Assembly (NCBI RefSeq): GCF_001642475.1
Contig: NW_019173994.1
Location: 1 to 64,000, forward strand
DNA length: 64,000 bases
Origin: Fonsecaea monophora
Lineage: Eukaryota; Ascomycota; Eurotiomycetes; Chaetothyriales; Herpotrichiellaceae
Reading direction: 5' to 3'
Shown piece after piece: positions 49,804-61,498 of this stretch. Within the stretch, counting starts at the first letter, position 1. Each line of letters opens with the position of its first letter. A program made the translations under genes and the position numbers. The notes under the pieces are model-generated. The model was not told where the DNA came from, searched no databases, and saw only the letters and a program-made list of their open reading frames with translations.

Positions 49804-52800
49804 TCACTTGACTAGACTGGCCGCCGCCGCCGCTGCAGCTAAATCAGATCTATTACTCAGACTCCTTTGGCCGACAGTCAGTCTTGCCAGGTTCGGATTG
49901 GACGCCGACGATGTCATCGCCGCATGTGACGCGCGCTTGGCTTGTGATGTCGCTTGAAAGCTCCCAGTCATGGTTGACTGGCGCCGTGGGCCTCCCTTGT
50001 TTGGAGAGGTCTCCTGTCGACCTGAAACTGGCGCCTTCAACGTAGTTGGAGGTTGTGGCAGTGGTCTAATGCCCCCCCCGGTGGTGGTCAGAGAATTCCC
50101 TCTCTTGACTGGTGAGTTCACAGCCGACTGGGTGTTCCTCCTGGTAGCGCTCGAGCTCATTTTGATCCCTGTAATAAATTCATGCTTGTTCGCCTCGTGA
50201 GGTGTCATTCGTCGTGTCGGATCCCACTTCAAACACTTAGTTATAAAGTCTAGGAATGCTTCGTCATCACATCTCAAGACTTGTCGTAAATCCTTGGAGC
50301 TCGGCCGCCTTCTCTTTCCCTTAGAAGATACCGTCAAGCGAGGTTTACCCATCGAGTCGAAGAAGAGCTTCTTCCGGCTACTCTTCTCAATGAGATGCTT
50401 CTCTGGAGGACCAAAGACTTCCATAATGCAGGCAAGTTGCTCCTGCTCGTTTTCTCCTGGGAAGATTGGATAGCCAGTGTAAAGCTCTGCCAGGATGCAG
50501 CCAACGCTCCACATGTCGATGGGCATGCCGTAAGACATTCCAAGAATGACTTCGGGTGACCGATAGAATCGGGATTGGATATAAGTGTACACCTTCTCGT
50601 GCTCGAAACAGCTGGAACCAAAATCAATCACCTTTATTTCAGAATGGACAGGATGCGCGAGGAGGATATTTTCTGGTTTGAGATCGCAATGAATAACCTT
50701 GTGGTGCTGCAGAAGGACCAGACATTGGAGAAGTTGTTTCGTGAATCGTCGGATCAGTTTCAGCGAGAAACCTCGGAAGTCGTGCGCTTTGATGAATTCG
50801 TACAGGTTCATACCCAGGAGGTCGGTAGAAATACAAAGATGGCCGCGGAAATAAAAGCTTTGATCGAAATTGACAACGCTGTGCTTCTTGTGAGGATCCT
50901 GGTATCGTGTTAGCGAGCGAAAAACAATTCAAATCTCTCGTGCTCTCGACTTACCCATTCCTTGAGCTTTTGCAGGATGTTGACCTCCACAAGAGCCTGT
51001 TGATGGAATCTTTTCTTGTTGCGAATGATCTTTACTGCAACAAGAATTCCAGTCTTGTGATCAACACAGCGTACGACCTGTCCAAAGCTACCTTTCCCAA
51101 GAAGATCAACAACCTCGTATCGGTAGGCCAGATGATCTCCTTCAACGATATTGTAATCACCGCGTTCATCATCATATCCGAAATTGGTGGAAGTTGACCC
51201 CGGGTCCCCCACAATTTTCCTTGCGTTGAGAGTTCCCGTGAAGTAAACGTCCGGGAAATCAACAATCTCGCCTCGTTCAAAGATATTCAGGTCAAAAATG
51301 CGCGCGGCAGCAACGTGTGACATGCGAGTGGTAGGTTTGGCCCGCGCTCGAAGGTTGTCCAACTCCCGTGCGGCTGATTCAAAATCCTTCCTCTTCGAAG
51401 CGAGCTTCTTCATTTCATCTTCTGCAACCATGTCGTCGCGATCTAAAGGTGGTTGCTCTTGTTGACGTTGTACTGGTTTATGGGCAGCAAGGTTGAGAGC
51501 ACTAGACGAGAGGGATCCCGACCGATGTGAATTAGCTGCGAGAATTCTCCCAGAATCGAGTGATGGACGACCACTTGACACGGTATTGTCAAAGCTCTCC
51601 TTTCGTTCTGGACCGTTGTTTGTGCTAGACGTGGATGTCTGTCTCCGGGACCTGAGGTAAGACGGCCGTTGAGGACTTGCAGCCCCAGCATGGATATTGG
51701 CCCAGCTTGCGGACGCTGGAAGCTTTGGCGGAGGCATGTTATCATACTTGGACAAGTCGGGCAAGTCTTCGTCCTGCGTCGCTGTTTCTGGCAACTTCGA
51801 CTCGCTCCGTTTGCGACTCAATTTCCTCCTGAGCGAAGTTGTAGAGAACACAGACTCACTCTCGGTATGCTTTTCTGCCGGACTTGGGACGACCGTGGCT
51901 TCGGATTTCGGTGTGATTGAGAAGCTAGGGGCACGGGGTCCGTTCGGTCGAGGTTGACTTGGGTTCCTGTTCAACTCGTTGATGAAGTTGGGTCGCATAT
52001 AGTTCGAAAACTCATCGTTGCTCTTGGGCAGGGAGGAAGATACAAATGGTGAGATTGTGCGACTTTTATCGGATTCAAAAGAGAACACCGGCAAGTTTGG
52101 ACTGATATCGCTCGGCGGTCGGAGCTCATCCGACCGTAGAGCATGGTGCGAGGTGCTACTTCGCATTGTCGTGCCCTCGTCGGCAGTTTTCGGTCCTCTA
52201 GAAAAGAAAGTTGCCTTGGAAGCCGTCATGGGTGTGCTCGGTGTTTTCATGGTGTTCCGGGCTCCAGGTGGTGTCACCGGAAGCTCCCCAGTCTCGGAGT
52301 TTGTATTCAGTGACCTGATTTTGGCGGAGGTAGGTGTGCTCAACGGCAACAGGTTCAATGGCGGTAGCCTGAGCGATTGGAGCGACTTCTTATTCGCTTT
52401 TGCCTGAGGTTGCGGATGTGGCTGTGGTTGCGATTTGGGCTTGAGCTCGGGCTCGACTGGAGGAGGCTGAGGTTGTGATGCGGGACTATGCGAGACATTG
52501 CTGGAGGCGCGAGGTGTCTCCAATGCCTTCATTGCATCAGCTACAGTGGACACCACTGGACTCGCAGAGATAGCTCCATCAAATGGCGGCAGACTGGAGG
52601 ACCTCGCCGAGAAGAAGGGTTGGTCCATCTCACTCCCGGGAGATTCATAAGCTTTTGGTATAGCAGGGACAGGTGGCACTTCCAACTCATAGTTGGTGGT
52701 TGTGGAAATATCGAGCCGGGGTTTCGCTGTAGGCAATCTCGAAGAGCTAACGGGTTGGGGAAGTCTGACGGGGATATTGACAACATTCCGAACAGAATTA

Positions 52801-54210
52801 TAACTAGTATTTGATGACAAAGATTGACCTGAGCTGTAGGATTTGCGATTGGGATCCGGAGTGGTCCGTGAAGACGACGGCGTCAAACTCTTGCGGTTTG
52901 GTATCGCTGGAGACTGTAGATCGGACTGGGGGAGCTGGGGTATAGGCTCAGGCTGAGGAGTTGGGGGAGCTTGTGAGATCCGGCTTTGAGGCAACGGTGG
53001 TGCTGGGGGAACAATCGACATTCGTTTCATGCGGCGAGCATCGGTCGGGCTGACGGTACGAGCCCCCAACCCAGTCGCATGATGGGGCATGACAGATATC
53101 CTCCGGTTACGGTCAGCATTTCCTCCTGGAGTGGTTGTCCTACCAGGCGTCCCACTCCTTCTCGTAGGCGTGTTGTGGGTTGTAGTCGAAGTTGACCGTG
53201 ATTGATCCGGTGTCCTCGAAGGAGTGAGCAAGTCTTTGGAGTTTTGTCGTTTGGGAGCTAATGATGCCCTTGATTTAGTTGTGCTCGGAGTCTTCGTATC
53301 TTCTGCTCCGTTCTCTCCAGTCCGACTTGGTAACTGCCTCAAGGACAAGTTCTTGCTGCTTTCCGTACTAGATTTCCTCCCCCCTGCGCTCGGCCGTCTC
53401 CTCACTGTTGACTTTTCTGCATTATCTGGAGCAACAAAGGTGCCTGGCCCCACAGACTTTCTCGGTGCTTTGGGGCCACCGTTTGCGTTGTTGAAGGAAT
53501 TAGGCGGGAAATGGCTCTGTCTCCGTCCTCGAAGAATCGATGTTGTGGCCGTGGCCATGGAGTCAGACTTCACAGAATTCCTCGAATTATTCGACGCAGT
53601 AGAACTTTTGCGGGTTACTGGGACCACACCAGAACCTTTCCGCGACGGTATGGGAATCGCTGGCTGTGCAGGTGTCTTCTTTTGGTCGGGTGCAGGCGCG
53701 TCAGAGGCGGGAGGAGCTTTGGCTGTTGTCCCTCGCCCGGGTAGAGGGAAATGGTTCAGACTGGGTTCAGTGCCAACAATTGTGTCTTGGAAATCGTCGA
53801 AGTTGAATGTCGGCTCCAGGAAATTCCCGAAATCCAACGAGCCATCACGATCGTCTCGCGATGGGGGTTTTGCCTGTATAGATGCAAAACTGAATCTGGA
53901 GATGTCATTTATGGATAGCTCGTTGGTGTATGGATCGTGGGAAGCAACGGCGGAGGCGCCTCGTACAGACTTAAACTGGGGAGTTATCGAGTTGCTGGCG
54001 GACCTGGAACACAGAAGGGACGGGTTAGCTTTCACGGATTGTACCTGTCGACGGAAACCGCGATACTCACCTCTTCCCTAGGCTACCGTAGTCCAAGGGA
54101 CGCGGACCCATCGGGGTTTTTGTGACGTTGGGGATGGACGATTGTCTCCTGCGAGTTGTTGTGGCATTTTCACCCGAGTCGCGTTTAGTGGTCGCCGTCG
54201 ATACTGTCAT
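49804..54210 (-). CDS. DYRK-family protein kinase (Pom1-like)
   Basis: Three exons on the minus strand: 54071-54210, 50955-54003 and 49804-50898, giving 1427 residues. About 950 N-terminal residues are Ser/Thr/Pro/Arg-rich and disordered, starting MTVSTATTKRDSG. A DYRK-homology-like segment (FDLNIFERGEIVDFPDVYF) precedes the kinase domain from about 1007: LGKGSFGQVV, catalytic Lys1038 in VAVKII, HCDLKPEN with Asp1135, DFG with Asp1155, and the activation-loop YTYIQSRFYRSPE, whose Tyr1167-x-Tyr1169 is the DYRK autophosphorylation site. Fission-yeast Pom1 sets polarity and cell-size timing from cell-end gradients; orthologues in moulds affect growth and septation. The start is the first ATG in a frame that is open upstream. 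The second intron sits between subdomains III and IV of the kinase (LKEW|DPHKK). Confidence 0.93.
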
Positions 54211-55663
54211 AGAGGCAGCCGGGAAGGAAGAAGGCGGCTGTTTCTTGGACGGATGAGTGTCGACTCCTGCGACGGCAACTGTATCGTCACACAAAGTCAG
54301 CTGGGGTTCCTGCTGCAGGTATCCAGTGGCATTGCATCACGTTCGTACCACCACTGCTATCCGAGTCGTCGGATCTCGTGTTGCTCGCCTTCACACTACT
54401 GGACTGTGTTGTTCCAGATGCATTCTGTCGGTAAGGCATGGCGAGAAAGGTGCCACTGCCCCTATCCCGTCTCTTTCACATACAGGTTTCCCGTCATTCA
54501 ATGCTGGAGCCTCGACATTGCCACACAAGGCTGGTGCTCATTCCATTAGGATGATAGAGGTCGGGTTGGCAGTGAGAATTGTAGGTCAAACCGGCCCCGT
54601 CGCGACCTTTCTCTGAGAGAGTGGACCGGGGTGTCCGCCCAGGGAGTGCGTGGGTGTGGGCGACAGTTCGACGTGGTGGACGCGTACTTTGGAATGTCGT
54701 CAGGGGAGGATTCCGAGGAGCCGGCTGAGCTGGGATGAGATCAAAATCAAGCAAGAATGAACCCCGGTTCAGGATTGTTTCAAGATACAGGTACCAAAGG
54801 ATGCTGGAGAGGATCTGTTATTTGTCCAGGGTAGGGTCTGAGTAGGAAATCTGTGATGTTGCGGTGACAATAATCAAACTGCCAAAAAGCGACCCTCCCA
54901 AACCTGGCTCGACAAAGAAACAGCGCAGGTCCATCCGTTCTGGGCTTGCGAAGAGCGATGGAGTTGGGACAGGGGTTGGGGGGGCATCATCCATGGCTAC
55001 GGTGGCCGTGTGCCTGAGCTGGGCTGTCCCTAGGGTCCTCTAAAAGGCTCTACGGGGGACGATCGTGGGTGGAGGAGCCAAACGGATTGCCCACTATAAG
55101 GTGTGGCTTTCCTGCATTGGGTGTCCTGCAGAGGTTTAACGGGGCCTAGAAACCCTAGTTGTCCAAGTGGGTGCAGAGATTGGCCATCAAACAAAACCCT
55201 CCACTAGAAGGGCCGACTGCTAGGCAATCAACCTGTGGCAATCTCGTCTCGCATCGATCCTCGGCCATGGGTTAATATTAAAAATCCTCAAAATGGCTTC
55301 GCTACACAACTATCAAGTCCCTCGAGCAGCGTGGGAAATCCCGGGGTTCTCTGCACAAATCCAAGGATAAGAGAGTGGGATGCAGGCTTTCCGGGTATTG
55401 CGACAAATGTCAAACCCGTGTTTCGTGTCACCTGAGAGATTCCAAGTGCACACATGTCTGCCACAGTCAAGCCACACGTGGCTGGATGATCACATGACCC
55501 ATAAATATAGCCACATGGACGTTACCCGACTACGAGTTCATGTATCTTCCCCATTCCAAAGAACATCAATTCAATCTCGCGCAGTGCGATTTTTGCCTGC
55601 TGCACAGGCTTACCACAACGGGAAAATGCAGTAGTGAATTCCCGAGACAAGAAGAGACTCGTC
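54211..55663. promoter_or_regulatory. Divergent promoter, DYRK kinase / Pex24p-family peroxin
   Basis: A 1.45-kb spacer between divergent starts; no supported gene. Core promoter elements for the peroxin side are listed separately. Confidence 0.55.
55471..55509 (+). promoter_or_regulatory. E-box palindrome and TATA-like element before the peroxin gene
   Basis: GCCACACGTGGC, centred on CACGTG 55475-55480, is followed by TCACATGA at about 55489-55496 and CATAAATATA at about 55499-55509, some 155 bp before ATG 55664. The arrangement looks like a core promoter with an upstream bHLH site. Confidence 0.45.
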
Positions 55664-57637
55664 ATGGATGAATACACAGCCGAAGCCTTTGCCAATCGCG
55701 ATGAGCCCACGCCACTCATCACTATCCCCTCTGGTGACGTGGATGCTTCATCCTCTGAAGCAGACATCACAAGTCACAAGCACAAGTCCAAGAGAGCACC
55801 CCCGCCATCGCAACTGAACACCCAGCTTCAAGACGGCCCTGCTTCTCACCCCGGGAGAAATGAAGCCACACCACCACTTTCAGCAGGAAGAATGTCTCTT
55901 CAGGATCGCCTGTTTGCGAAGTATGCATTCCCCTTGGTGTTATCTTATTTTCCAACACCTTCCCACTTATGCTTGATGGGCCTTGAAAGATTTGTGCCCA
56001 CTCATAGCAATCGTTAACATATTTCTCTCAGAGTTTTCCAACAGGTGCTTCCAACAGACGATGGTCAGGACGATCTACCCAGCACTCCAACCACCGTGCC
56101 GTCAAGTTCAAATGTCTCTCGCCCTGCATTCAGCCTGCCATTGATGACATACAACTTTCGTCGCTTCAACGCCCGGATCGGCATCGTGTTCGTCTTTCAG
56201 AATCGCCTCATCCGCCTCTTCACCTGGCGAACGCCAACACACACCTTGTCCTTCCTAGCCACGTACTCGTTCGTCTGTCTCGATCCATACCTACTTGTCG
56301 TGGTACCTCTTGCCATAGCTTTATTCTATATCATGATCCCAGCATTCACTTCTCGCCACCCACCACCTCCAACGCCCGCATTCGCCCATGGCAGTAGCAC
56401 CAACCTTACAACAGAATACCATCAAGCATACACAGGCCCCGCATTAGCCCCGGCTGCTGTCATCAAGCCAGCGCCTGAAACCTCAAAAGACTTCTTCCGC
56501 AATATGGGTGACCTGCAGAACACCATGGCCGACTTCAGTAACGTGCACGACTGGCTCGTGGACAACGTCGCGCCAGCCACCAATTTCTCCGACGAAAAGT
56601 TTTCCTCCCAACTGTTTCTGTATTTGATTATTCTAACCACGCTTTCCTTCATCACCTCGCATCTGCTTCCTTGGCGATTGATATTTCTTGCTTTGGGATG
56701 GGCAGTGATTGGCTCCTCCCACCCCAGGGCACAGGCATGGTTGATGAAGATGCAAAAACAAGCCGAAATCGAAACAACCCTCGCGCTGAACGACCCTAAT
56801 CTCAAACACCAAAAGTATATCCACGGCATCCCTCTCCCCGCCACGCCACATGCGATCAAGTCCGCGTTCACTACCTTTTCTGAGATCACCCTGTCAACAA
56901 CCCCAGAGACCAGGGAAGTGGAGATCTTTGAACTCCAGCATCGTCCTCTAGCCAACGCTGCCTCCAGTGGAAATGCAGCCGAATGGCAGCCCCATCTCTT
57001 CACACCTTCTCCTTACGATCCTCTCTCCCCAGCGCGAATAGCAGGCGACAGGCCAAGGGGTACACGCTTCTTCGAAGACGTCGAACCGCCAGAGGGATGG
57101 GAATGGGCATCCAAGAAATGGGAGCTGGACCTCGAAGCCGGAGAGTGGGTCAACGAGAGACTCGTTGTGGGCGTCGAGTACGATGTCCTCAACCGCGAGT
57201 CCCAAAAGATCGATGGGCCTCTATCAGGTCAGGCCGCCTCCGGCCCTGGAGACCACGATCAAGATGGCAACAGAAACGACAGCGACACAAGATTACGAAG
57301 AATCTCTACAACTCGCAGAGAGAGTATCAATCTCGACTTTGGGGGTTGGGTGTGGGATCTTCCGCCGATGCCCGGCTCCGGCGTCAACAGAGACGACGAT
57401 CTATGGCTGGCATACGGAGACTACGACGTTCCTAAAGTAGGCGTACGACACCAATCCAAGGAGGAGGAAAAGGCCAGGAAGAAGAGAGAGAAGGAGCGGG
57501 AAAAGAGAGACAAGAAAGAGAAAAGTGGCGCGGTGAGGGACTGGGAGGAGGCGACCAGGGTTGACAGTCGTGGGAGAACGGGGGAATGGAGAAGAAGACG
57601 TTGGGTGAGATTGGTCAAGAGGAAAGTGACCGTGTGA
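55664..57637 (+). CDS. Peroxisomal membrane peroxin of the Pex24p/DysF family (Pex30/Pex23-like)
   Basis: Two exons, 55664-55920 and 56032-57637, joined LFAK|VFQQVLPTDD, giving 620 residues. After an acidic, disordered N-terminus comes the reticulon-like/Pex24p region, with hydrophobic segments at about 157-190 (LSFLATYSFVCLDPYLLVVV) and 278-313 (LFLYLIILTTLSFITSHLLP). A DysF domain follows: VEIFELQHRPL, RFFEDVEPPEGWEW and KWELDLEAGEWV. The C-terminus has a strongly basic coiled stretch rich in Lys, Arg and Glu. Family members shape the ER at contact sites where peroxisomes and lipid droplets form and regulate peroxisome number and size. Assignment to Pex23, Pex28 or Pex30 cannot be settled by eye. 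Confidence 0.88.
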
Positions 57638-58408
57638 GCGCCGAATGAGATGAGTATATTAATGATGAACACGGTTTGATATGAAGGGTACGGGCATGAC
57701 GGTTTCTACACCTCTCTCTCTCTCTCTCTCCCCACACACCTGCCCCTTAGAAACCCTCTGTCGTTCAATGAAGGGACATTGTCTCTTTCCAAATCAACTT
57801 ACAGCAGGAAGCAGACGACACAGGACGAACCCTAGGAAACTCCGATGTGGAAATTTTGTTGTGTTATTCACACCTCATGCCGATGTTGACAAGCTCAAAG
57901 CCCTCTTTCGCGGCCGGCTGGCTAGCTAGCTATGTGATCACAAAGACGCCATTACGTCCTCCACCGTTTCCATCCAGCTAAGCACAGCCCCGAGTCCTCG
58001 CCGACTGAAGACCGTTGTCCTTGTTTTGCGTCTCTCGAAAAAGTCCATCCTCTGCGTATTCACACCGTGCGTGATTGCCGATGTATTCGCTGTGTTTCAC
58101 TCCCTCCTTTCAATCGATGCTCACTTGCTCACGACCAGTACTTCCAGTTAATGCATGTAGGTTTCCCCGCTCCCCATCCCAGGCCCCTGACCGTAAGTGC
58201 ATCTTCAGCTTGTGACAGATATCACCCAGCAAAAGAAGAGAAAAAATCCTCCGTAGATGGCCGTGTGGTTGTTGACCCCCGAGAATGCAAGTTTCTCGGA
58301 CCGAGCCACGCGAGCATACATAAAGCATAATGGTTGTAATGACCTCGCCTGATTTCCGTCGAATATGGTTGATTGTTGAGGCGATTTTGAGAAGGAGCCA
58401 CCATATAT
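57638..58408. other. Convergent spacer with (CT)n run
   Basis: 771 bp between stop codons of convergent genes. It contains a CT dinucleotide run at about 57712-57731 and no supported gene. Confidence 0.6.
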
Positions 58409-59721
58409 CTAATCCACCATTTTCTCAGAGACGAGTGCCTCCTTGCCCTCAACACCTTTGTTCTTCAATGCCACATCAGTATCTTTCCCAGCTGCTGCAC
58501 CAGAGCCCATGGAATCGATCGCGCTGAGCTCCCGATCTGTCTCCGTCTTGCCATGTCCTGCCTCGAGCATATATGAAGAGGGTCGCGAGGCCGCAGAAGT
58601 AGTGCTGTTGGTCAAGGTTGCAAGGCTATCGGCAAAGGCAGGCTTTGAAGGCATGGTGTTCGACGGCACCGGCGAAGCTTTCTGTGCCTCGGCGTCGTCG
58701 ACGGTGGAATTTACAGTCATGAAGAGTGAGCCGAGAGGCAGCATCACGTAGACGGATGGGAGGAGCATGATCTCTGGGTGCAGCATGCTAGTCTGCACAG
58801 GGACGATCTGTAGAATGCAGAAAATGACTTTGTTGGAGCGTTAGAATGGAGCGGGCGACAATAGGCAAGGAGGCACTTACAAGGAATGACGAACGATTGG
58901 ACACACAACAACCCGATCAAATTCAATGCCGAGGCGTATGCACTCTTTCTCGCAACGATGGAAGAAGGACGCTTCCAAACGATATCGACGACTGAAGCCA
59001 TGGAGACCAGGCTGAAGCTCCCAATGCAGACTGTGTAAGCGGCGAGGTATCCGATGCGAGCATTGTATGCTTGGTTGAGAGAATCGTAAATTTCAGCGCC
59101 GTCCTGGCCAAGCTGAAGAATCTGTTGGATGCTGTATGCCATGGCAGCACCCAGGCCGGCCACGGAGGTGAGGATGAGGTAGATCAGCATGACTTTGTAG
59201 ACAATTGGGTAGCGAGTTTTGATCCCCGTCATCAACCCTTTCGCCTGGAGCCAGAGACAGATAGCAGCGAAGATGAAGGCAAACCATCCTGTGACTTGGC
59301 TGGTGGCGAAAGTTGCTACGAAGTCACTCGTCCAGATGCTGTCAGTGAAGTCGAGGGTGAGGAAGGTGTAGGCTGAGGAGGACTGGAGACCAGCAGTGAG
59401 AGCCGAGACGATATCGATCATCAACTTGATCAGCATAAAGACCAGGCCGATGAGCATGAAGGTGTGGAACGGAGTCGTTCTCTTTCGAGTTGGAGTGAGG
59501 GCAAGCAGATAGACCAGGGTGGCCCAAACCAAGCCGGCTGCGAGTCCTCGGTTGGTGTTGTAATTGACGTTGATGTTGTTCCAGGTGTCAATGAGACGCC
59601 AGGTGACCTGGTTGAATGGAGCAGCAGGATAGGTTGGAACTTGGAACGCCTCATCGTACAGAGCGCCTCCGACTCCCGCGGTGGGCAAACTGCCAGCAGC
59701 AACAAACGCCGCAGTAGCCAT
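58409..59721 (-). CDS. Ste2-type alpha-pheromone receptor (PreB/Pre-2)
   Basis: Two exons on the minus strand, 58881-59721 and 58409-58827, with a 53-nt intron that joins SFVIP to FIFCILQIVPV. The product is 419 residues. An extracellular N-terminus of about 60 residues is followed by seven hydrophobic segments. Ste2-family hallmarks are the basic first intracellular loop TPTRKRTTPFH, the ARKSAYASALNLIGLLCVQS-FVIP segment equivalent to the L..MSCQ..-VP region of TM6, and LPSVYVMLPLGSLFM in TM7 (LPLSS-W in other fungi). The C-terminal tail of about 110 residues is Ser/Thr/Lys rich, as needed for phosphorylation. It should sense the alpha-type peptide pheromone of the opposite mating type through a heterotrimeric G protein. 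The assignment rests on topology and these motifs, so it is good but not certain. Confidence 0.78.
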
Positions 59722-61498
59722 GATGGTATTGACTGAACAGCAGAGATGCTACTGCAGTGAGGAACTGGATGCCGTTGGCGCAATTGAGCAAGCGATGAGA
59801 GCGGAGCGGAGCAGGAGAGAAGATGATGTAAGGTGGTGACAGTGAGAAGAGGAGGAAGAGATGCAGAAAAAGTGAGAGGTGTTGATGATGAAGGTGTTTG
59901 TTTTGATTCTGAAAAGCAATCCTGAGGGCAAATGGCAACACAAACCAGGAGGTGAGGCAGTAAAAGAGGACGAGAGAGAGAACGGGAAGTGAAGTACAGG
60001 GGAAGCAAAGTGAGGCGAAGGTGAATTCACATCGTCCACTTCAACTCCTTACTCTGTCTTGTGTCCTCGCCCAGTATCAGCCTACCTCTTGCACTCCATT
60101 TCCAAGTTGCCATCATCTTGTCTGTCAATTCTTTCGATTCTTGGTTCGCCGTGTTTCAATTCATCCTCCTGATCTTCTGCACTGCGGAAACGAGGCAGGT
60201 TGGAAAATCAGAGACATCGAGAACAATACTAAGCCCTTAATATTGTTCTCTCTTTTCCCCCTCTCTCTGCACAGCGCAGCACCTCCCGTCTGTCCTACCC
60301 TAGACCCGACGCAATAGGACCGCGTAGACCTCTCCACATCGAGAACACCAGCTTGATCTTGTGCTGGCTGCAAATTAGGCCCTAGCCGAACACCGTTTCA
60401 AGAGTGACAGGGAGTGGCCGGGTCGACAGATAGCTGCCTCTATCAGCAGTTTGTGGATTCCGATGCTGTCAGCTTCCAATCAGTCTCACACATACTGCCA
60501 TCCTAATCTTGAAAAAAGGACGGACAACGCTGGAGAACTGGGTGGTGGGGGGTTCTGTGCCTGCCCTACGGGTACAGTGAAAACATTCTCTTTCCTAGAT
60601 AGCGCAGGTAGCCACAGACAATACCTCTGAGGATCATGGGCCGCGTCGGGATGCAATTACTGTAGAATTACCTGGTCTCGGTATGCGTCATCAGCCAAAG
60701 AAGAGCAACCCATAAGGTGGAAAACAAGGCATGGCAGAATCCGACGCTGGGTGTTGCCGAGTTCATTGTAGACCTGTTGCTGTGCTCTATCCACCCTCCG
60801 CAGATGTCGCTTCCTTCGGTATGTGCCCAAAAAACGCTGCTCCTTCAATCTCCAGCCTCTTTTCATGTCGTCTCCTCATTCTTTCTGCTCCCTGACTGAC
60901 GGTGATTGTCGACAAAAATGGGCGCCGTATCTCTCCTCTATCTGACAGCTTTCGGCGTAAGATTGTTCCAAACCTGTTTGTTGAAGGCGACTGCTCAGCA
61001 TATCATCTTCCTAATAATCCAGTATAGAATTCCTAGCTTTAAGACCAAGTCTTGTCCAAATGCATTCGAGCCTCTAATTTGGTATGGTGTTGTCGTCAGG
61101 TCCTTCAATCAAAGCTTACCAATTATCGCAGACGTCCACCATACTTTCGTCCTCCTCCGCACATTCAGTAACACCAATGGCCCATATTTCATGCTCGGCG
61201 AGGACAGTATCAAGAACGGGTTGCCTCTGTCCACCGGTGCTCATCACAAGCCCATTATCTTGAGCACCGACGTCAATTTCTTGGGATCAGGTGGTCGTTG
61301 GGCCTTCGCTAGTGTGGTGCGGACTGAACATGCTCGGATTGCATAAGAACTCCGCCACTACGGCTGGTCATTGACTGCGCCGACAAATTCCTGGCAGCTG
61401 AAGAGCATTTGCAGGGTCCAGTCGACAAAGGCACCGAAATACAGCTAGCCAGGTCCAGAGCGGTGACTCTTCTCCTCTCCAAGTCCTAACAACGGGCA
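59722..61498. other. Intergenic, pheromone receptor promoter side
   Basis: 1.8 kb without a confident gene. A 146-codon frame at 60906-61346 has a plausible ATG at 60918 with a favourable context (CAAAAATGG) but no recognised family, so it is not called. The first part must contain the receptor promoter. Confidence 0.5.

Noticed and set aside
53224..54081. 285-codon plus-strand frame
   Set aside because: Antisense of the disordered N-terminal region of the DYRK kinase and crosses its intron; the opposite strand is firmly coding.
60906..61346. 146-codon plus-strand frame with a good ATG context at 60918
   Set aside because: No family or splice pattern could be supported; the later half reads poorly as protein. 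Could be part of an unknown gene but not claimed.
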